Source: Bryopsis sp. KO-2023 (Eukaryota > Chlorophyta > Ulvophyceae > Bryopsidales > Bryopsidaceae). Taken from it: a stretch of 64,000 nucleotides of DNA. The stretch lies in NCBI GenBank assembly GCA_030272585.1, contig BSYQ01000007.1:748001-812000 (forward strand). The letters are read 5' to 3'. How positions within the stretch are numbered: the stretch's first letter is position 1; every line of letters begins with the position of its first letter. Both the position numbers and the translations under genes were made by a program. Shown piece by piece: positions 24,801 through 36,036 of this stretch. The notes under the pieces were generated by a model. It saw nothing but the letters and a program-made list of their open reading frames with translations. It made no database searches and was not told the DNA's origin.

Positions 24801-26263
24801 GATTGACGAATGCAGCAGCACTTGTTGTTGTTGCTTTCGAAGAGGGAAGACGATCGCAAACGTTTCTGAACAGGACGCTTCCAGGGCGCAATATGTAGGG
24901 AGATGGTCGACACGACTCCGTGGGATCCCCAAAGCCCTCTCGCGAGCCAAGCAAGCGCGCGCCAGGTGTGCCAGCCCGATTTTTGGATGACGATGATGAT
25001 GATGATGATGAGGCTAAAGTAGTTTGTAGTTTGTTTGTTCGAATTTTGCTCTGGTTCGGTTGTGTGTGCGTCTGGAAGCTCTGCTTGGTCGAATGAGACA
25101 ACAATTTGCCTCTTCAGCCCTTGCACCCACACCAGCGAAAATCTCATCCGGGGGTACTCCACTGCTGGCTTGACGCCCAACTCAACTCGATTCCTCCCTT
25201 CTCATTTGCACTCCCAAGGTGCCATGTAGCAATGATCAATCATTGAGGAGTGATTGCAGCAGGTTCATCGTGCGTGGGTTGCTTTTTTGGTCAGTCTGTC
25301 ACTCAGTCTGTCACTCAGCCCCGTGATCCCCACTCTGGCTGACTCCCTTGCAGCATGACGTCCCGTCTGACCCGTGAAATGGTGGTGGTCACAGAGCATC
25401 AGTCCACCTGAGTCGAGTGAAAGAAAGAAGCTTGGGATGCAAATAGCCAGAACATGGAGCAGTGGACAGAAAAGGAAGGAATTTCGAAAAGAAGAAAAAA
25501 AGGAAAAAAGGTGGGTGGCACCTTGAATCCGGTGAAGAGATTGCGGAGAATGAATTCAAGTGCGAAACAAAACAAGGGCTCTTTGGGGATTGCCATTTTG
25601 CTGAGGGTTTTCTCCCAAACTTTTTTCCTCTCCTCTTCTGGTTTGTTTTTCTTTTTTTTCAGAGGCAATTTCTTGGAAACGTGGGGTTTTCTTTTTTGGG
25701 ATTGTCATATTGCTGAGGTGTTTTTCACACATTTTTTCCCTCTATTGTATTTGTATTATTGCGATAATTCGTATTGTAAATGACAGCACGGTTTTGCAGT
25801 TTTTAGAGATCAGGGGTTGGTTTGGGAGGCCTCCTTGCTGTGACACCGAAACCCTGTGGACGACCCATCCAGGCTGGCCTCCAGACCTCCAGAACACGAA
25901 AATTTGTGTGTTTTTTTTTGACAAAAGGTGCATCCATGGTGGCCACTGGAAAGCACACCGTTATGTAACTACGCAATCTTGGATTTAGATGTGAATAATA
26001 CGTGCGAACGAACGCCACCATGCCTGCACCTTTGACTGCAATTGCAGTCCTCCAGCTTCTTGCAATTGCAATGTTCAATTCAATTACATTACATTCCTAT
26101 ATCACAGGTTGCTAGCAAGGTTGGTTGGCCTTCAGTCAGAAATGTGGCAGCAGAACGTAAAACTGATCCTACTGTCCACAACGCCTGAAAAAATATTCCC
26201 GAACAAGTTTTAACCAAGTACTCCAAAATACAGTACAAACACATTCACATCAGAAATCGACGA

Positions 26264-26864
26264 TTACTTGCGGCCACCCCCGCCGCCCCCTCCTCCACCT
26301 CCACCTCCACCTCCACCTCCGCCGCCACCTCCGAATTTCCCTCCTCCACCCCCACCTCCGCCGCCTCCGCCGCCGCCGCCTCCGCCACCACCACCGCCTC
26401 CGCCAAGAAGCTTACGCACTGCATCACACACCCCGTCGTTTAAAGCAGCCTTGAAACTAATGTTCGTTACACAGGTGACCCAGCGAACTCATCCTTACAT
26501 TTCTTGCCTCCGCCTCCGCCTCCACCACCTCCTCCACCTCCGCCGCCGCCGCCACCGCCGCCGCCGCCTCCCCATTTCCAGTGGCCCCCGCCTCCACCAC
26601 CTCCACCACCTCCTCCGCCTCCTCCGCCTCCTCCTCCACCGCCAAGCAAGTCACGGCTCGGGTGTGTCACGGCAAAATCTGCATTCGATGAGAAAACCCA
26701 GGCGGGCGCGCCAATCAAACTCCAACTGCGTGTTCAAGCGATGACCAGAAATTGAGCGCGCGGCGAGCGAGCCGACCAGAAATCTGAAACACACCGTCAG
26801 GAGCAGCATTGGATGCGACCACGACCAGGCCGATAAGCAGAACAACGGTTGCGGCCTTCATCAT
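26264..26864 (-). CDS. Secreted glycine-rich protein A, copy 6
   Basis: Exons 26864-26795, 26678-26499 and 26418-26264. Same sequence as copy 1. Confidence 0.72.
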
Positions 26865-28131
26865 TGCTGACAAATTCTCTCAAGAACGCTGTATTGGATG
26901 GAAGCAATCGTCGGATCGATTTTTTTGTGGAGCGTGGCTGAGGGCCCGTGCATTTATGGGAAAGCAAGCCCCACGTGGACACGACGCTTCGTTCCTCCCA
27001 GTCGCATCCCAACACCAAGCGCCCAACTGGTTCTTGCCATATGTCCGCATTATGTGTGATGCGATCATTGATTCATGTGTGCTGGCTTCATCCCAGGAAT
27101 GGGAGGTGTGACATTTGTGGAAATTTCCAGATCTGGATGCCCATGTTTCAACCCAACTCCCAACACCCCACACAGCCAGTTTCAAAAACATGACCTCAAC
27201 TTGTCAATTCATTTTTCGGTGCACACACAAAGATCCCACGTGATCACGCCGCCATCGAGAGGTTCTTCTGAATCGAAACTGAAACACTCGTGGAATCGGG
27301 GAACTGCACCCCAGGGTTGAGAGACGATATCTGAACACCTGGGGCGGGAGGGAGGGGGTTGAAGCGAAGAGCGCCGCAAATGAAACGAACCAGCCGGGGT
27401 GCCAGCCAGGTGTGAGTGTGTTTGAAGCTTCTTAAGAAAAAACGACCAGTTGATGATGTTTTCAACAGTGAACCTTACGTCAGTACGCACAAAATTCTGT
27501 TGAACTCTTCGACTTCGTTTGAAAGAAGGACTGCAGAAGCCGAGGCAGGTTGAGGGCTGCTTCTGCAGGGATGGTGTGAAAATGAGAAAAATGTGGAGAG
27601 TAGGATTCGTACCCCCGCCGAATCGTAATCCTAGTCGCGACGATCCACTCTACGGACCCGGTCAGAAATGTTCTCCACGATCCATGTGAAAACCAATTCC
27701 ATATGTAACTTGCTTCAAAAACCCAAAGACCTCTCAAACGCCACTTCCGCGGCGTTTCTTCTTCTTTTGCTGCATTCTGCCTGGTACCTTGAGTTCCTAC
27801 TTTGCTTTTGTATTACTTTTGATAGCTCTTTCTATCCATACATTTTCTTGGCTTTCCTTCCTTCCCGTTTGCTCACACTTTAGGTCCGGCTGATAACAAC
27901 ACATCACACCGCTGGCCCGACACTCACCCCTGACCGACCGGCCAGCGGTGCGAGTCAGTCTGGCATGAAGCGCTGACGTCAACAACCGCCAGTCAACCAG
28001 GTGCCACACAGATTGGATTTGTGAACATGGGCAGCCATGTCCGGCGGACCTGTGAAGCAGCAAGCCACCTTCCAGGGTCCCAAATTTTATTCGAGTTGGG
28101 CAAACGAAAGAGCACACTTTTATTTTTCTGG

Positions 28132-28280
28132 TGTCAGAATTGATGGGAAGGTAGCTCGTGATTGATTAGACGGGGTCATCTTATGGGATTAGAACATGGG
28201 ATAGATCAAACATGGTTGTGGTTAAAAGAACGAAGGTACTTTGATTCAATGTAAGCAGCTGTTTACTTCGTTGTTTGATA
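28132..28280 (+). repeat. 5' LTR (149 bp)
   Basis: It begins TGTCAGAATTG and ends TTGTTTGATA, and is identical base for base to 32628-32776. The next bases are TGG, the usual start of a tRNA primer-binding site complementary to the CCA end, which supports the right boundary at 28280. Confidence 0.93.
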
Positions 28281-31200
28281 TGGTTTCGGAGCTTGGGAAA
28301 ACGAAGTTTGCTACCTGGACTAGGGAAGTAGCCGAATGGGCGATTCCATATGCTGGGTGTGGGGGCCTTTCCTTTGAGGAAAAATCGTATGCGTTACTGC
28401 GATTGGCAGTCCCTGGAAGCTCAGCGTGCCGGCTGTTTGCGAACAGAATTGAAAAGGTCCAAACGCAAGGACTGGAGTTAAATTTTATTAACGAGAAATA
28501 CGCGGGTGCGGACGCCCTGGAATTTACGGTTTTTACGAATCCTTTGAGTGCGGTTGGCGCTGGAGAGGCATGGATGATTTTGGTCGCTGAATTGCGTGCG
28601 GCGTTACCTACTGACCTGGCGTCGGAGGAGCAAAAGTTGCGCAGGGAAAAAATGCGGCCTAAGGAAAAATTGGAGCATTTTACCACTCGATTTGTGCAGA
28701 AGGCGGAGCAGTTGGGTAAACTCGACGAAGCGGTGAAGTGCAGTATTTTTTATTCGCATTTGCCCAAGTCTGCGCAGGAACTCGTGCGCTCGTTGCCTAA
28801 GTCTACGACTACCTTAAAGGCAATGTTAAAGCGACTGCACGAAAGTTTTGCTTGGGAGGCCGATGCGGGCGTTGTTGGATCAGCCGCCGACCCAATGGAG
28901 ATTGATACGGTCAATATTCAGAGCGTTATCCAAGGCGACAGAGTGGAGTTTTCGGCGATCAAGACCATGCAGGATTTTCGTATGGCGTCCAGGCATTTGG
29001 CTAAGCGCAATCACGGGTATCGAAAATTTTTACAGGATGTTTTGCGAGATGGGGATCGCGGAACTCAACGTCAGGGGCGATTTCAGAATCGACCCTGGCA
29101 ACGGCCCCCGACTTTCCGCCCTGGTCAGTCAGAGCGCGAAAAAATTTTCAATATCGATACTCCTGTTTTTGAGGATGCGTTATTTGGTGGGATTGCATCG
29201 GATTTCGTGGAGGAGGAGAAAGGGACCGAGCCCGCAGTTAACACTGTAAAAATGTCCAGTTCTGGTTCGTTATTGTTTTGCCCTGCTGTGGTCAATGCTC
29301 AAGTCACGTGCAATGGGCTTCTGGATACGGGTGCGGGAGTTACTCTTATTTCCGCGAAGATTGCAAGATTGGCTGGTGCCGTTCCCCAACCTACCGAGCG
29401 CGTTTTGCGCTGTGCGAATCAATCGGCGTTGACCTGTTTGGGTACAGCTCAGGTGACTCTTACTATAGGTCAAGCCTCGCTACAGCATTGGGTTTTTGTT
29501 TGCCCCGATTTGGGCTATGATATGATTGTGGGCAATGATGTGCTCTGTGAGCTCAAAGCCAAGCCCAATCCCGCCCACCGCGTTTTGGAACTTCCGCGGC
29601 AACCGGCCGTCCAATGTTTGGCTGTCGCCCCCGAATCCACGGGTTCTGCTTGGCGGCTCAATGCGGGTGAGCCTTTGTTGGTTCCACCCGTGGTGAAAGA
29701 CGGTGTGTTGTTTATGGCTTTGGGCTCTTCTCGGGTTATTGCTGCCCGTTCGACGCTTACTGTGGTTATTCCCGTTGCTCCCTCCACTTCCGTGGCGTTT
29801 TTTGATTCGGGGCGTTTACCCGCGGGTGTTTCGGCTTCCTCGGCTATTTGGATGCGTGGCCATTCTCTTCGAGTTACTCTTACCAATGCCCAAGCCACGC
29901 CCGTTATGTTGGGTAGTCGGACAGCGATTGCTGGGATTTTATTACCGGCGTTAACTGTGGAGCTTAAGCAAGCGGATGGCGTTCTTCGTTGTTTGGCTGA
30001 TGGTTCTTCTATGGCGACTCCTGCTACCCTCATTGCTAATGTTCGTCCTTGTGCGGACGCTCTTCAAACGCAATTTCCGGAGTTATTTTCGTCTACAGTG
30101 GGCTTGTTCAAGCCTGAGGTTATCGAGGAGCTGCCTTTTGTGTCGCCTCCTAGCTCGCTTGCACCCCCCCAGCCTCCCCTGGTGGGTCAGGAGTTTCTTG
30201 CTGCCCAGCAACAGATTACCACCTGGACCAAGCAAGGCGTTCTGCGGCCGGTTTCCTGGACCCCTCGGGTAATGGCACCTTTTTTTATGGTCCCCAAACC
30301 TCATTCCTCTTCGTTGCGTATGGTCGTGGATTTTCGTTTGCTCAACGCCTCAGTGCGTCAAGTGTTTTCTCCGGGCTTGCATCGCCATGCCTTGGTTCGT
30401 ACTTTAGGGCAAAAGAAAATTTTTTCCACTTTGGATGTGTCGTCGGCGTTCACTTGTATTCGCCTGCATCCGTCCTTGCATAAGTTTTTTGGGATTTGTT
30501 TTGATCACCAGTTTTTCGTTTTTACTCGGTTGCCCTTTGGGTTTCATAATTCGATGCATTGGTTTTTGCGGGCGATTCAATATTCTCTCAGCCGTGTTCG
30601 TTCTCGGTTACGCAAAGAGGTCCCGGACGCGGAATTGTCGGGGTATGTTGATGATCTTTGTTTGGGGTCCGATTCTATTGAGTCCCACCGTCGCGCGTTG
30701 TTGATTCTTTGTGAAGAACTTCAGCGCGACGGTTGGGTACTCAATTTTTCGAAGTGTTCGTTTTTTCAGAATGAGGTCTGTTTCGTGGGGGTTCGTTTTT
30801 CAGCCCAGGGTGTTTGTTTGGATCCTTCGGTGATTACCAAGGTCGCTCCGTTTCAGCGCCCGGTTTCCCGCCTGCAGTTGCGGAGTTTTTTTGGGTTGTG
30901 TTTGGGGCTGATTCCTTTCAATCCCAATGTGTCGGCGGTTCTTGCTCGCCTGCGTGCTTATTGTCAGGCCCCTCCAGAGCAGTTCTCTACGCCGGAGTTT
31001 TGTCGCGCTTGGGATCTTGTGGTCACGCGACTTACGTCTGCCCTTTGGCGTTTGGATTATTGGCAGCCCCATTCCGACGAGCCTTTGCGTCTGTACGTTG
31101 ACAGTTCGTCCTTGGCCCATGGTGCTCTCTTGGTTCAAGGTCAGCGATTGGTGGCTATGTGGAGTGCCTATAATACGCAGCCTTTTCGCTCCTCCAATTT

Positions 31201-32620
31201 TTCGGAGCTGCGGGGTTTTTGCAGAGCGGTCACGGCCCTTCGAGCCTTTTTGATTAACCAGAAATTCGATATCTACACTGATAATCGAACGGTGGTGGCG
31301 ATGTTTTCGGCTACGTCTTCTACCGACTTTATCCGTCGCCAATTGGCTCAAGTGCAAGATCTTTTTGTGTATCCTCTACGTGTGCACCATATTGCGGGCC
31401 AGGAGAATTTTTTGGCGGATTTGTTATCTCGCCAACGTTATCTCGTTCAGCGTTCGGAGGTTTGCCCTGTGGAAGCTGGAAATCAAGAGTTGTGTTTGAA
31501 AAAGGAATTGGAAAAGGAAGAGCAATGGAAGGAATTTTTACGTGCAGCTCAATTGTGCCACAAGCATCAGATGGCTTGGAAAAATGGAATGTTGCAGAAA
31601 TGGGTTGATTCGGATTATAAAGTGGTGGTTCCGCGCAGTATGGTCAAGACGGTTTTGGAAACGTGCCACGATAAAGCTGGACACTTTGGTGTTGAGAAAA
31701 CCTTGGAGAGGATGCGTCGCTCTTTTTTTTGGACAGATATGCGAAGGGATGCAGAGGCACACTGCCGTACTTGTGACACGTGCCAGCGGTTTGGGAAATT
31801 GAGGAAGACTGCCTCCAGCTTGTCGATTCCTACAGATCGACCTATGCAAGTGGTGGCGGTGGATTTTGTGGGACCCCTGGATATTAGCGGCGTGCACAAA
31901 TACATTTTGGTGGGTGTAGACTTCTTTTCGCGTTGGATAGAAGCGAAACCGGTGTCCAGTGCGACCAGCGATCAGCTTGTTCATTTCGTGGAAGCTTGGA
32001 GACACAAGTGGGGCCGCATTGAGTCGCTGATGGGCGATAATGGAGGAGCTTTTGGCAGCTCGTATTTTGCCAAGTATCTGACCGAGAAAAAAATTGAAAA
32101 GGTAGAGATCAGTTCGTACTCGCCAAAATCAAATGGTAGAGTAGAAAGAGCGAATCAGACGCTCGTGCATCGACTGCAGCGCATGTGTTGGAAGGATAAA
32201 TCGAGGTGGTCGGAATTCGTAACTAAGGCAGTTGAGCTGATGAGGGATTCTCGTTCAAGTGTTTTGGGGTTTTCTCCCAGAGAAATTTTATTGGGTAAAA
32301 ATGCACAGGGAAAGAAAGTGGATGTTTTGGAAATTAGAAGAAAGATTCGTGATCTGGAAAAGCAAATGGGAGAAAAGCAAGTAACAGAATTGGATCCCCA
32401 GAAGTTTTTGGAAAAAGAAATTGTGAATGGGGGTTTGGTTTTGGTTAGAAATAACCTTGGAGATGGTGTTCATGGTCAGAAGTTTGAGCCAAAATGGAAG
32501 GGACCATATCGGGTTCGGCAAAAGAAAGGGAATCGTTTGTTTGAATTGGAAACCATTGAAGGGGTTAAGATAAAGGGAGTGTTTCATCATGATAGGTTAC
32601 GTCAGTATTTTAAGCGCTAG
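28280..32620 (+). CDS. Gag-Pol polyprotein of the Ty3/Gypsy element (1,446 aa)
   Basis: One continuous frame from the ATG at 28280 to the TAG at 32618-32620. Known family parts in order, with rough residues: a Gag-like capsid region (about 25-200); an aspartic protease with LDTGAG near 348 and a later IVGND motif; reverse transcriptase with the catalytic YVDD near 789; RNase H with YVDSS near 940 and TDN near 1000; and an integrase with an HHCC zinc-binding segment near 1130-1165, D-D-E core residues near 1194, 1252 and 1289, and a C-terminal GPY/F-type module near 1406. The single fused frame means Gag and Pol would be made together. The frame is also open upstream into the LTR, but the first ATG is the one used here. 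It looks whole. Confidence 0.92.
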   Translation: MVSELGKTKFATWTREVAEWAIPYAGCGGLSFEEKSYALLRLAVPGSSACRLFANRIEKVQTQGLELNFINEKYAGADALEFTVFTNPLSAVGAGEAWMILVAELRAALPTDLASEEQKLRREKMRPKEKLEHFTTRFVQKAEQLGKLDEAVKCSIFYSHLPKSAQELVRSLPKSTTTLKAMLKRLHESFAWEADAGVVGSAADPMEIDTVNIQSVIQGDRVEFSAIKTMQDFRMASRHLAKRNHGYRKFLQDVLRDGDRGTQRQGRFQNRPWQRPPTFRPGQSEREKIFNIDTPVFEDALFGGIASDFVEEEKGTEPAVNTVKMSSSGSLLFCPAVVNAQVTCNGLLDTGAGVTLISAKIARLAGAVPQPTERVLRCANQSALTCLGTAQVTLTIGQASLQHWVFVCPDLGYDMIVGNDVLCELKAKPNPAHRVLELPRQPAVQCLAVAPESTGSAWRLNAGEPLLVPPVVKDGVLFMALGSSRVIAARSTLTVVIPVAPSTSVAFFDSGRLPAGVSASSAIWMRGHSLRVTLTNAQATPVMLGSRTAIAGILLPALTVELKQADGVLRCLADGSSMATPATLIANVRPCADALQTQFPELFSSTVGLFKPEVIEELPFVSPPSSLAPPQPPLVGQEFLAAQQQITTWTKQGVLRPVSWTPRVMAPFFMVPKPHSSSLRMVVDFRLLNASVRQVFSPGLHRHALVRTLGQKKIFSTLDVSSAFTCIRLHPSLHKFFGICFDHQFFVFTRLPFGFHNSMHWFLRAIQYSLSRVRSRLRKEVPDAELSGYVDDLCLGSDSIESHRRALLILCEELQRDGWVLNFSKCSFFQNEVCFVGVRFSAQGVCLDPSVITKVAPFQRPVSRLQLRSFFGLCLGLIPFNPNVSAVLARLRAYCQAPPEQFSTPEFCRAWDLVVTRLTSALWRLDYWQPHSDEPLRLYVDSSSLAHGALLVQGQRLVAMWSAYNTQPFRSSNFSELRGFCRAVTALRAFLINQKFDIYTDNRTVVAMFSATSSTDFIRRQLAQVQDLFVYPLRVHHIAGQENFLADLLSRQRYLVQRSEVCPVEAGNQELCLKKELEKEEQWKEFLRAAQLCHKHQMAWKNGMLQKWVDSDYKVVVPRSMVKTVLETCHDKAGHFGVEKTLERMRRSFFWTDMRRDAEAHCRTCDTCQRFGKLRKTASSLSIPTDRPMQVVAVDFVGPLDISGVHKYILVGVDFFSRWIEAKPVSSATSDQLVHFVEAWRHKWGRIESLMGDNGGAFGSSYFAKYLTEKKIEKVEISSYSPKSNGRVERANQTLVHRLQRMCWKDKSRWSEFVTKAVELMRDSRSSVLGFSPREILLGKNAQGKKVDVLEIRRKIRDLEKQMGEKQVTELDPQKFLEKEIVNGGLVLVRNNLGDGVHGQKFEPKWKGPYRVRQKKGNRLFELETIEGVKIKGVFHHDRLRQYFKR
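28281..28297 (+). other. Putative primer-binding site of the retrotransposon
   Basis: TGGTTTCGGAGCTTGGG directly follows the 5' LTR. TGG at this position pairs with the CCA end of a primer tRNA in most LTR elements. I cannot say which tRNA matches. It lies inside the open Gag-Pol frame. Confidence 0.55.
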
Positions 32621-32627
32621 GGAAGCG

Positions 32628-32776
32628 TGTCAGAATTGATGGGAAGGTAGCTCGTGATTGATTAGACGGGGTCATCTTATGGGATTAGAACATGGGATAG
32701 ATCAAACATGGTTGTGGTTAAAAGAACGAAGGTACTTTGATTCAATGTAAGCAGCTGTTTACTTCGTTGTTTGATA
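32628..32776 (+). repeat. 3' LTR (149 bp)
   Basis: An identical copy of the 5' LTR. It starts only 7 nt after the Gag-Pol stop codon, and the short purine stretch AGGGAAG just before it is the likely polypurine tract. The target duplication CTGG follows directly. Confidence 0.93.
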
Positions 32777-33356
32777 CTGGTTTGGTAAAACCAGGCTTGG
32801 GGCATGACAATGGAGGGGGGAAAAAAGGAAGCAGTCTCGAAAAGAAGGGGTGGGTGGCACCTTGGTGGTGTGCTGATTTCGCATTGGTTTGGGCCAGATG
32901 TTTGATGATCGTCGATTCGTTGGGACTTTGGTTTGGCGGAATTCGAATTGGTTTGGTTGGGGTAGTCAGTTGTGGGATGCATGGGTGGTTTGAATGGGAT
33001 GTGATCCCTCACGCGGGAAAACAGGCCGATTCTGTGGAACTGGCTGGCTGGCTGGCTGGCCGGCCGGAGTTATGGGAGGCCTTGGTTGATTGTCTCCTGT
33101 TTCAACGACCCCTGGAAGCGATCCGACGAACGTGTCTTCCAAAAAAGCACCATAAAAACAGGAACAAAACACCAAAAACACGCAACCCTTACAGTGCAGC
33201 GCTCACTACCACCCTAAAACAAATGAAAGGGGCTTCGTTGGTTGGGCCGCCCTTCTGGCCGGCCCAACAGGGAAACAGGGAATAAACTCCAGACGCTCGC
33301 ACACTATTGTGTGAGGAGCCGCATCGACAGCAATTGGGCTGATCATCACCAACCAA

Positions 33357-33972
33357 TCAGCAACAGTCTTCTCCGCCGCCACCGCCACCACCTCCGTGTT
33401 TTCCACCTCCGCCGCCGCCGCCGCCTCCGCCCCCACCCCCACCCCCACCTCCGAACTTTCCTCCTCCACCTCCACCGCCACTTCCACCGCCGCCGCCACC
33501 GCCGCCTCTTGCCAGCAGCATGCGGCTCACTGCACAGCGAAAACAAAATCAGTCACCCAAAGAACAGGCCCATCTGGTGTGGAAGGCGTGGTGGACGTCA
33601 CTTTTCGGGCACCCACTTTTTCTGTCGCCACTTTTTCGTCGTCGTCCTCCTCCTCCTCCTCCTCCTCCGCCGCCACCTCCGAATTTCCCTCCTCCACCCC
33701 CACCTCCTCCGCCTCCGCCTCCGCCTCCGCCGCCGCCGCCACCACCTCCGTATTTGCCTCCATCTTCACCTGCAACGAGGAGACGACGCTCGTCTGGAAC
33801 ACACGCACAAGGCACGCTTCGTTCAGGCACCAAAAAAAGAAACGCCGAAGGCAAGGGCGAAGCCACGGCCACAGCGAGTGCGAAGTGCCACGCCTGGCTC
33901 ACCTGCGAAGGAAGCTTGCGCGGCAGCGACCACGAGGCCGAGAAGGAGCAGAGCAGCCACGGTTTTGACCAT
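33357..33972 (-). CDS. Secreted glycine-rich protein B, copy 7
   Basis: Exons 33972-33903, 33793-33632 and 33529-33357. The retrotransposon ends about 580 bp beyond the 3' end of this gene and does not touch it. Confidence 0.7.
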
Positions 33973-35435
33973 GATTGACGAATGCAGCAGCACTTGTTGT
34001 TGTTGCTTTCGAAGAGGGAAGACGATCGCAAACGTTTCTGAACAGGACGCTTCCAGGGCGCAATATGTAGGGAGATGGTCGACACGACTCCGTGGGATCC
34101 CCAAAGCCCTCTCGCGAGCCAAGCAAGCGCGCGCCAGGTGTGCCAGCCCGATTTTTGGATGACGATGATGATGATGATGATGAGGCTAAAGTAGTTTGTA
34201 GTTTGTTTGTTCGAATTTTGCTCTGGTTCGGTTGTGTGTGCGTCTGGAAGCTCTGCTTGGTCGAATGAGACAACAATTTGCCTCTTCAGCCCTTGCACCC
34301 ACACCAGCGAAAATCTCATCCGGGGGTACTCCACTGCTGGCTTGACGCCCAACTCAACTCGATTCCTCCCTTCTCATTTGCACTCCCAAGGTGCCATGTA
34401 GCAATGATCAATCATTGAGGAGTGATTGCAGCAGGTTCATCGTGCGTGGGTTGCTTTTTTGGTCAGTCTGTCACTCAGTCTGTCACTCAGCCCCGTGATC
34501 CCCACTCTGGCTGACTCCCTTGCAGCATGACGTCCCGTCTGACCCGTGAAATGGTGGTGGTCACAGAGCATCAGTCCACCTGAGTCGAGTGAAAGAAAGA
34601 AGCTTGGGATGCAAATAGCCAGAACATGGAGCAGTGGACAGAAAAGGAAGGAATTTCGAAAAGAAGAAAAAAAGGAAAAAAGGTGGGTGGCACCTTGAAT
34701 CCGGTGAAGAGATTGCGGAGAATGAATTCAAGTGCGAAACAAAACAAGGGCTCTTTGGGGATTGCCATTTTGCTGAGGGTTTTCTCCCAAACTTTTTTCC
34801 TCTCCTCTTCTGGTTTGTTTTTCTTTTTTTTCAGAGGCAATTTCTTGGAAACGTGGGGTTTTCTTTTTTGGGATTGTCATATTGCTGAGGTGTTTTTCAC
34901 ACATTTTTTCCCTCTATTGTATTTGTATTATTGCGATAATTCGTATTGTAAATGACAGCACGGTTTTGCAGTTTTTAGAGATCAGGGGTTGGTTTGGGAG
35001 GCCTCCTTGCTGTGACACCGAAACCCTGTGGACGACCCATCCAGGCTGGCCTCCAGACCTCCAGAACACGAAAATTTGTGTGTTTTTTTTTGACAAAAGG
35101 TGCATCCATGGTGGCCACTGGAAAGCACACCGTTATGTAACTACGCAATCTTGGATTTAGATGTGAATAATACGTGCGAACGAACGCCACCATGCCTGCA
35201 CCTTTGACTGCAATTGCAGTCCTCCAGCTTCTTGCAATTGCAATGTTCAATTCAATTACATTACATTCCTATATCACAGGTTGCTAGCAAGGTTGGTTGG
35301 CCTTCAGTCAGAAATGTGGCAGCAGAACGTAAAACTGATCCTACTGTCCACAACGCCTGAAAAAATATTCCCGAACAAGTTTTAACCAAGTACTCCAAAA
35401 TACAGTACAAACACATTCACATCAGAAATCGACGA

Positions 35436-36036
35436 TTACTTGCGGCCACCCCCGCCGCCCCCTCCTCCACCTCCACCTCCACCTCCACCTCCGCCGCCAC
35501 CTCCGAATTTCCCTCCTCCACCCCCACCTCCGCCGCCTCCGCCGCCGCCGCCTCCGCCACCACCACCGCCTCCGCCAAGAAGCTTACGCACTGCATCACA
35601 CACCCCGTCGTTTAAAGCAGCCTTGAAACTAATGTTCGTTACACAGGTGACCCAGCGAACTCATCCTTACATTTCTTGCCTCCGCCTCCGCCTCCACCAC
35701 CTCCTCCACCTCCGCCGCCGCCGCCACCGCCGCCGCCGCCTCCCCATTTCCAGTGGCCCCCGCCTCCACCACCTCCACCACCTCCTCCGCCTCCTCCGCC
35801 TCCTCCTCCACCGCCAAGCAAGTCACGGCTCGGGTGTGTCACGGCAAAATCTGCATTCGATGAGAAAACCCAGGCGGGCGCGCCAATCAAACTCCAACTG
35901 CGTGTTCAAGCGATGACCAGAAATTGAGCGCGCGGCGAGCGAGCCGACCAGAAATCTGAAACACACCGTCAGGAGCAGCATTGGATGCGACCACGACCAG
36001 GCCGATAAGCAGAACAACGGTTGCGGCCTTCATCAT
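35436..36036 (-). CDS. Secreted glycine-rich protein A, copy 7
   Basis: Exons 36036-35967, 35850-35671 and 35590-35436. Same sequence as copy 1. Confidence 0.72.

Larger units (their letters stand above)
22616..27138. repeat. Tandem array unit, copy 6 (4,523 bp)
   Basis: It carries the C-to-G variant of unit position 738 (at 23353) that is otherwise found only in copies 8 to 12. Genes B and A are at 24185-24800 and 26264-26864. Confidence 0.98.
28132..32776 (+). mobile_element. Ty3/Gypsy LTR retrotransposon, looks whole
   Basis: A 4,645-bp element with two identical 149-bp LTRs, one long Gag-Pol frame with the domain order protease, reverse transcriptase, RNase H, integrase (the Ty3/Gypsy order), and a flanking duplication CTGG (28128-28131 and 32777-32780). 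The duplication could be 5 bp, CTGGT, if the LTR starts one base later. It sits in the spacer of array copy 7, after unit position 993, opposite in orientation to genes A and B. The other copies have the empty site. Identical LTRs and presence in a single copy point to a very recent insertion. No interruption of the main frame is seen. Confidence 0.95.

Noticed and set aside
28246-32590. Shorter frames inside the retrotransposon on both strands
   Set aside because: They overlap the long Gag-Pol frame, which alone carries the family motifs.
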